DNA of 64,000 bases from Saururus chinensis. Taxonomy: Eukaryota > Streptophyta > Magnoliopsida > Piperales > Saururaceae. Each line of letters begins with the position of its first letter. The first letter of the stretch is position 1. Under the pieces are notes generated by a model, which had not been told where the DNA came from, did no database searches, and saw nothing but the letters and a program-made list of their open reading frames with translations. Made by a program: the position numbers and the translations under genes. Positions 59,003 to 64,000 of this stretch are shown here, in pieces. The stretch is from positions 45,674,668 to 45,738,667 of the forward strand of contig CP141145.1 in assembly GCA_035235625.1 (NCBI GenBank), in the 5' to 3' direction.

Positions 59003-61328
59003 GTCACAACTCTACAATATGATTTCATTTGTGCCTACAAGGTATTCACTTTTCTACCGATACCTATATTGTCATGATTTCCACAAAATTGCACTCTCGT
59101 AGCCACGCAAATAGCAATTGTGGCACACAAGGAGGTGATGGCTGACAGCCACGTGGTTGTGGTGCTTCCTCCGGTGGCTTTGACTCACATCCCACTGGCT
59201 TTGCCTCTCGTGGCCAGTTCTCTCATGAGTTTCCTCGTGCTGCTCTGATGAAGGTGATGCTTCCTCTCTCTATTGCTACAAATGTGGTTATTCTAAACAT
59301 AGAGCCAACCATTGTGAGGCACCATCCAGCTCTGCCCCTGACACTATTCAGTCTGCCACCATGAACATTGCTAACCAGCATGACACTGCTTGGTGCCTGG
59401 ATACGGGAGCCACTAACCATACGATTGTTGACTCATCTGTTGCTGAATGTGCTCTCTCTTATCATGGTTCTGACAAAGTTTTTATTGGTGATGGTGCGGG
59501 CTTATCTAGATCCATATTGGGCAGATTTCTATCCGTGGGGCTTCATGATCAAGGATTTGCAAAAAAAGAAGACATTGACAGACCCTAAAAGTGCCGAACT
59601 CTTACCCCATTCATGGTGGCACTGCTGACTTGTCCTCTCTTCCACTTAGTTTCCTTTCCAATAAAGTTGTTGGTGATGTTTGGCATGCGAGACTTGGCCA
59701 TCCCTCTCATCCAACAGTCAAGGATTTATCCTGAGTCTTAAATCAGGCTTCTGGACCTAATAATGTTCATTGTGTTAGTTGTAAAATGGGCAAGACATCT
59801 AAACTGCCATTTACTAGGCAGATGTCTTACTCAAATCAATGTTTTGCTACTTTGCATAGTGATGTTTGCGGCCTTGCGCCCATATTTAATAATTGTTGAT
59901 GAATGCTCTAGATTTACGTGGTATTTCCCTCTACGGCGAAAATCTGAAGTGGGTTCTATATTTATTTATTGTATTAATAATATCAAGACTCAATATGATG
60001 CCCAAGTCAAAGTTGTTCAGACGGATGGTGGTGGTTAGTACATGTCGGCATCTTGTCAAGACTGGACTCACTTTATTAGCTCATGGTCATCTTCCTTCAG
60101 TTTTCTGGATTTCCCGGATGCCGTTTGAGTCACTGTTAGGCTCCTGGTCCACTTATTCTTATCTTCGGGTCTTTAGGTGTAACCATTTGGCTGTGGCAAG
60201 TTTGACTTCAAGTCTCTTCAATGTATATTTCTTGGTTATAGTGGACACCACAAAGGATATCACTGCCTCGATCCTCTTACACGTTGGCATCTTGTCGAGA
60301 CTGGATTCACTTTATTAGTTCATGGTCATCTTCCTTCAGTTTTCTGGAATTCCCGGATGCCGTTTGAGTCTCTGTTAGGCTCCCGGTCCACTTATTCTCA
60401 TCTTCGGGTGTGCTTGTTATCCTTATCTCCAACCATTTGGCTGTGGCAAGCTTGACTTCAAGTTCCTTCAATGTATATTTCCTGGTTGTAGTGGACACCA
60501 CAAAAAATATGGCTGCCTCGATCCTCTTACTGGCCGCCACTATATCTCTAGACATGTCTCCTTTCATGAAGACTGTTTTCCCTTGTCAGTACCACTACCA
60601 CCAATGCCTCAGCTCTTCCACATGTTCCTTTCAAAGTTTGCAAATTCTCGCTCTCTACTTTGAAGGAAGGTCTTCTACCGGCTGCATCATCATCCACACT
60701 GGCAACTCCGGCCCCACTATCCCCTGAGGACTCGCCACTGCCACTCCATCACCATCTTCGCCTACCCCATTGCCCACTATTGGGCAGGCTCATGATAGAC
60801 CTTCACCACCTCCTGCGTTGGCCAGTTTGCCCACTGCCACTTCTAACATTATTGTTGACTCCCACTGGCCAACATCATCTCATCATGCATCGGGACCTTC
60901 TTAAGCATCAGGTTGATGGCTCTATTGAATGCTACAAGGCCTACCTTGTAGCCAAGGGTAATAATCAGCGCTCTGGATTTGACTTCAGCAAAACCTTTAG
61001 TCCTGTAGAAAAGGCTGGCACTACCCGCTTGTTTCTTGCATTAGCTGTCACTTTCAACTAGCACCTCTAGCAGGAAGTTTACCTACAACAACCTCCTGAT
61101 TTCATTGATTCCTCACAACCTAGCCATGTTTATCGAATCCACAAGGCACTATATGGGCTTAAACAAGCACCTCGGGCCTGGAATACTAGATTTGATGCCT
61201 ATCTCTATCGTCTTGGCTTTGTGAGTTGTCCTTATGACACCTCCCTATTTGTATGACAGCAGCAATCCAAGGTGCTATTTCTCATCCTCTATGTCAATAA
61301 TATAATCCTTACAAGTAGTGACACTACT
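59003..61328 (+). pseudogene. Ty1-copia gag-pol, decayed middle part
   Basis: In order, across many frameshifts and stops: zinc knuckle CYKCGYSKHRANHC (59274-59315); protease motif WCLDTGATNH (~59391); integrase zinc region WHARLGHPSHP and CVSCKMGK (~59680-59800); integrase core LHSDVCG, DECSRFTWYFPL and VVQTDGGG (~59855-60035); duplicated integrase C-part; reverse transcriptase [12 protein letters not shown] and ALYGLKQAPRAWNTRFDAYL (~60980-61205), then LILYVNNIILT where the catalytic YVDD has become YVNN. It is dead and stops at the LTR inserted at 61329. Confidence 0.88.
60047..60536. repeat. Tandem duplication (~239 bp) within the Copia integrase
   Basis: GGCATCTTGTCAAGACTGGA at 60047 recurs as GGCATCTTGTCGAGACTGGA at 60286, and the copies run in parallel to ~60536. 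The second copy has a short extra segment (~60407-60430). Both cover the LPSVFW..SRMPFESLLGS part of the integrase. Confidence 0.88.
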
Positions 61329-63281
61329 TGTAACGCCCCGACCCGAGCTGGGATAAAGAAAATCTCAAATAAAAATTTTATTCCTTAAACAAGTGAATCA
61401 TCATCTGTGTTTGAGAGGTATAATGTTCGTCTACGCACTACGGAGCTTCAAAGCTTCCTCGTTTGTAGACTATAGTTGTCACGTTCATATACATACAAAG
61501 AAGCTTCAAAGCTCATCGCGTGTAAGTTAGAATAAAACATGATCATAATTAATTTGGATCAGGATAACGTTACCTTACCGTTGGTTGCCTATATATGTAT
61601 TGAATAACATTTACAATATTATTCTAATACTATTAAATCCGAACGTATTTCTCCCTAATGGCTATTACATACATCAGACATCACAAAATCATATACATTA
61701 AAATATGTATATCCTTGTATTCAAATACATCATTCGGAGTTAGATTGAAATCTCGAAAATCATCAGAGTTAAACAGAAATCACATAAATCATAAAAGTTA
61801 TCATCGAAGTTGGACAAAAAACTCATAAATTATATAAATCATCAGAGTTAAATAGAAATCTGATAAATTATTAAAGTTAAACAAAAGCTAATAAATTAAC
61901 AGAATTATACATCTCGCTCTATCACAAAGCGAAGCCAAATACAATAGAGTAGATTGGATCACATTGGATCCCATCAAATTATATTAGATCATATCATATC
62001 ATATTAGATCATAACATAGTATATAAGAGATTATCAAATCATATTAGATCATAACAACTTCATATATTTTAATTAGTATATTAATATCACTAATTAATAT
62101 GCTCATGCATGAGTCATTTAACATCCTAAGTTGACTACTTAGGATGCATATGTATTCTTATACTCATTAAAACAGAAGATCAAAAATGTTTAATCCTAGG
62201 AGATATCGGAAGTGGTGGCATTCAGAGTTGTTCGTTTCTTCATAGTGTCCTTTTAGGTCCAAAAAAGATGGGTAGAATCTTCCCTAGCTCTGGGACATCT
62301 TTTTCACTGCATTCGAAGGTGGCGGACAGAATCTCTCTTTAACCCGGAACACTTTACGCTTCCCGCGGTGGCAGACATAACATCCCTTCATCTAGGGACG
62401 CTTCTTACTCTCTGGTGACGAACAAAACATCCCCTTATCCGGAGACACTTTTCTCTTTTCGCGTTCGTAAGCTACGGACAAAACCTCCCATCTACCCAGG
62501 GATATATCTTTCACCGTGTGGCCTTTCAAGGGAAGACAAAGCCTCCACTCTGGATCACTTCTCTCGTTGTGGCCCGACAACTATGGACGAAACCCCTTCT
62601 TGCTCCAGGCCACTTTTCTTTCTCTAGTGCTCAAGGACAACGGGCAGAGCTTCTTATTTTGGGACATTTCTCTCTTATACGGTCGCCAACTCAAAGAACG
62701 AACACCTCTATTGTGTAGAACACGCTTAATTTAATTAAGAATGCCTCTTTAATAGACTAAATCGGACTTAGAATGATCAAAAATGGAGAACATGATCTGG
62801 TTTCAAAAACACCCCCAAAAGCCCTTAAATAGGGTTTGGTGCACCAAAACTGCCACGCCGCCATTTTTGGCGGCGCTGCACGCAACGTCCGTGCATCACA
62901 AAGCGCGTCGCCTTAATGGGCACCGCACGGATTTTTTTTTTCAATACTTATCTTCAAACACGCGTATTTTTCTATCCCGGACTCAGATTCGTGCGTTCTT
63001 GGTATCGTTGAGCTTGTATCAACGAGCCCTATAAAAGTAGCTCACTTAAAGCAATTTATCCTCCTTTTTTCAAGTGAGTCCCGCTTATAATGCACCCTTC
63101 CCAAGGTCATAACTTTTGCTCCCAACCTTTGTTTTGTGCGTTCTTCCATTTGTTACGCTCTTTTCTTTGAGCTCTACTCATATACGAAGGTTTCAACCTC
63201 TAAAACCTTATAATTCTTATCAAAAAATTATCTTATTACCCCTAACCATAGGTTACGTAATGGGAAAAGCCAGGTGTTACA
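61329..63281 (+). mobile_element. Family D solo LTR, 1953 bp, inserted in Copia reverse transcriptase
   Basis: Starts TGTAACGCCCCGACCCG and ends CCAGGTGTTACA. The flanks are CTACT (61324-61328) and CTACC (63282-63286), a 5-bp target duplication with one later change. Removing it restores the Copia reading order (SSDTT then LFTKYL). The interior holds repeated phrases such as ATCATCAGAGTTAAACAGAA but no coding, so it is a solo LTR. A related fragment lies at 40721-41290. Confidence 0.85.
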
Positions 63282-63286
63282 CTACC

Positions 63287-64000
63287 TTCAAGACTTTATT
63301 CACCAAGTATCTCAAGCGTTTGATATGAAGGATCACGGCCCCTTGAATTTTTTTTCTTGGCATGCAAGTTACACAGACTACCTCCATTCTTACATTCTCA
63401 AACTCAATATGCCATTCAACTCCTTGATCGGTTTGGCCTCATATGGGTGAAACCAGCCAAGAGTCCCCTGGCTGCCAGCTTACAACTATCCGCTCTTGGC
63501 TCAGAATGTCTACCAGAACCTTCCCTTTACTGGAAAATGGTTGGGTCCCTACAATATCTCACTATCAGCCGGCCCAATCTCACCTTTTCCGTCAATCATG
63601 TCTACCAGTTTATGCAAACCCCTTGTGTGGCCCATCTTGGAGCTGTTAAACAGATTTTTTTGTACTTCAAAGGCACTCTATCACAGGGTTTGACTTTTCA
63701 ATGCTCTCATGATCTTTCTCTTTGGGCTTTCTTCAATGCCAATTGGGCTGGTTGCCCCGACATTCACCACCCTACTACCGGTTATGCTGCATTCCTTGTC
63801 CTTAATTTTCTTTCATGGGTGCAGATGCCAAGAAGCAGCCTGCAGTGTCTCGCTCTAGTGCTGAAGATGAATATCGGGCACTTGCTTCAACAACGGCTGA
63901 GGTTCTCTAGTTTCTACATTTACTTCGTTGACTTCAAGTCAGCCCTTCTAGTTCTCCTACACTCTTCTATGACAAAATTAGTGTTGTGCATATGTCTAAG
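63287..64000 (+). pseudogene. Ty1-copia reverse transcriptase end and RNase H, decayed, runs off the window
   Basis: Pieces in order: LFTKYLKRL, QYAIQLLDRFGLIWVKPAKS, YWKMVGSLQYLTISRPNLTF, SVNHVYQFMQTPCVAHLGAV, then the RNase H region (NANWAGCPDIH, TTGYAAFL, LSWVQMP). The expected SRSSTEAEYRALA motif is present only in shifted frames (63850-63890). The 3' LTR would lie beyond the window. Confidence 0.85.

Noticed and set aside
1-64000. tRNA, rRNA or microRNA genes
   Set aside because: No cloverleaf with A and B boxes, rRNA core or convincing miRNA hairpin was recognised by eye. Short AT palindromes such as 9753-9780 are too simple to call.

Overview
The window is nuclear DNA from a flowering plant. 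It shows spliced genes with GT-AG introns, a plant-only NAC transcription factor, a nuclear-encoded photosystem II factor with a chloroplast/Tat leader, and dense nested LTR retrotransposons. Stowaway-like MITEs with TIRs close to the grass 'CTCCCTCCGT' type hint at a monocot, but this is weak evidence. There are no operons, CRISPR arrays or bacterial features. Most long open frames are chance frames inside repeats.

Layout. 1-2453: 3' part of a large LTR (family A) abutting a broken glycosyltransferase-64-like fragment. 2980-5490: transposon debris and a Copia-type LTR with a primer-binding site. 6249-8629: intact three-exon NAC gene, followed by two MITEs. 10937-15212: complete CACTA transposon (TSD ATT) carrying rearranged pieces of an L-lactate dehydrogenase gene and a 50-codon membrane-protein frame. 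15499-22253: a minus-strand family A LTR split by a plus-strand family A LTR (TSD CCTTA). 24156-24689: intact single-exon psb27. 25.8-46.9 kb: a pile of family A and family B LTRs, several proved by matching target-site duplications (TGACC, ACAAC, CTACT). 47.5-51.5 kb: decayed plant-mobile-domain (PMD) gene on the minus strand, with a palindrome cluster beyond its 3' end. 53386-53644: last two exons of a chloroplast-cyclophilin-like gene (minus). 55.8-64.0 kb: a short Copia LTR, then a decayed Ty1-copia element split by two insertions, one of them a 1953-bp LTR.

Only the NAC gene and psb27 look functional as they stand. The cyclophilin-like exons could belong to a live gene, but its upstream exons were not found. 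The rest is mainly a record of repeated insertion, in which insertions sit inside insertions and the order of events can be read from target duplications. The most unusual object is the CACTA element, because it joins captured cellular gene pieces into a new arrangement and a related copy of its target site without the insert lies 15 kb away. No clearly new biological system was found. All family names rest on recognition by eye, without database search.
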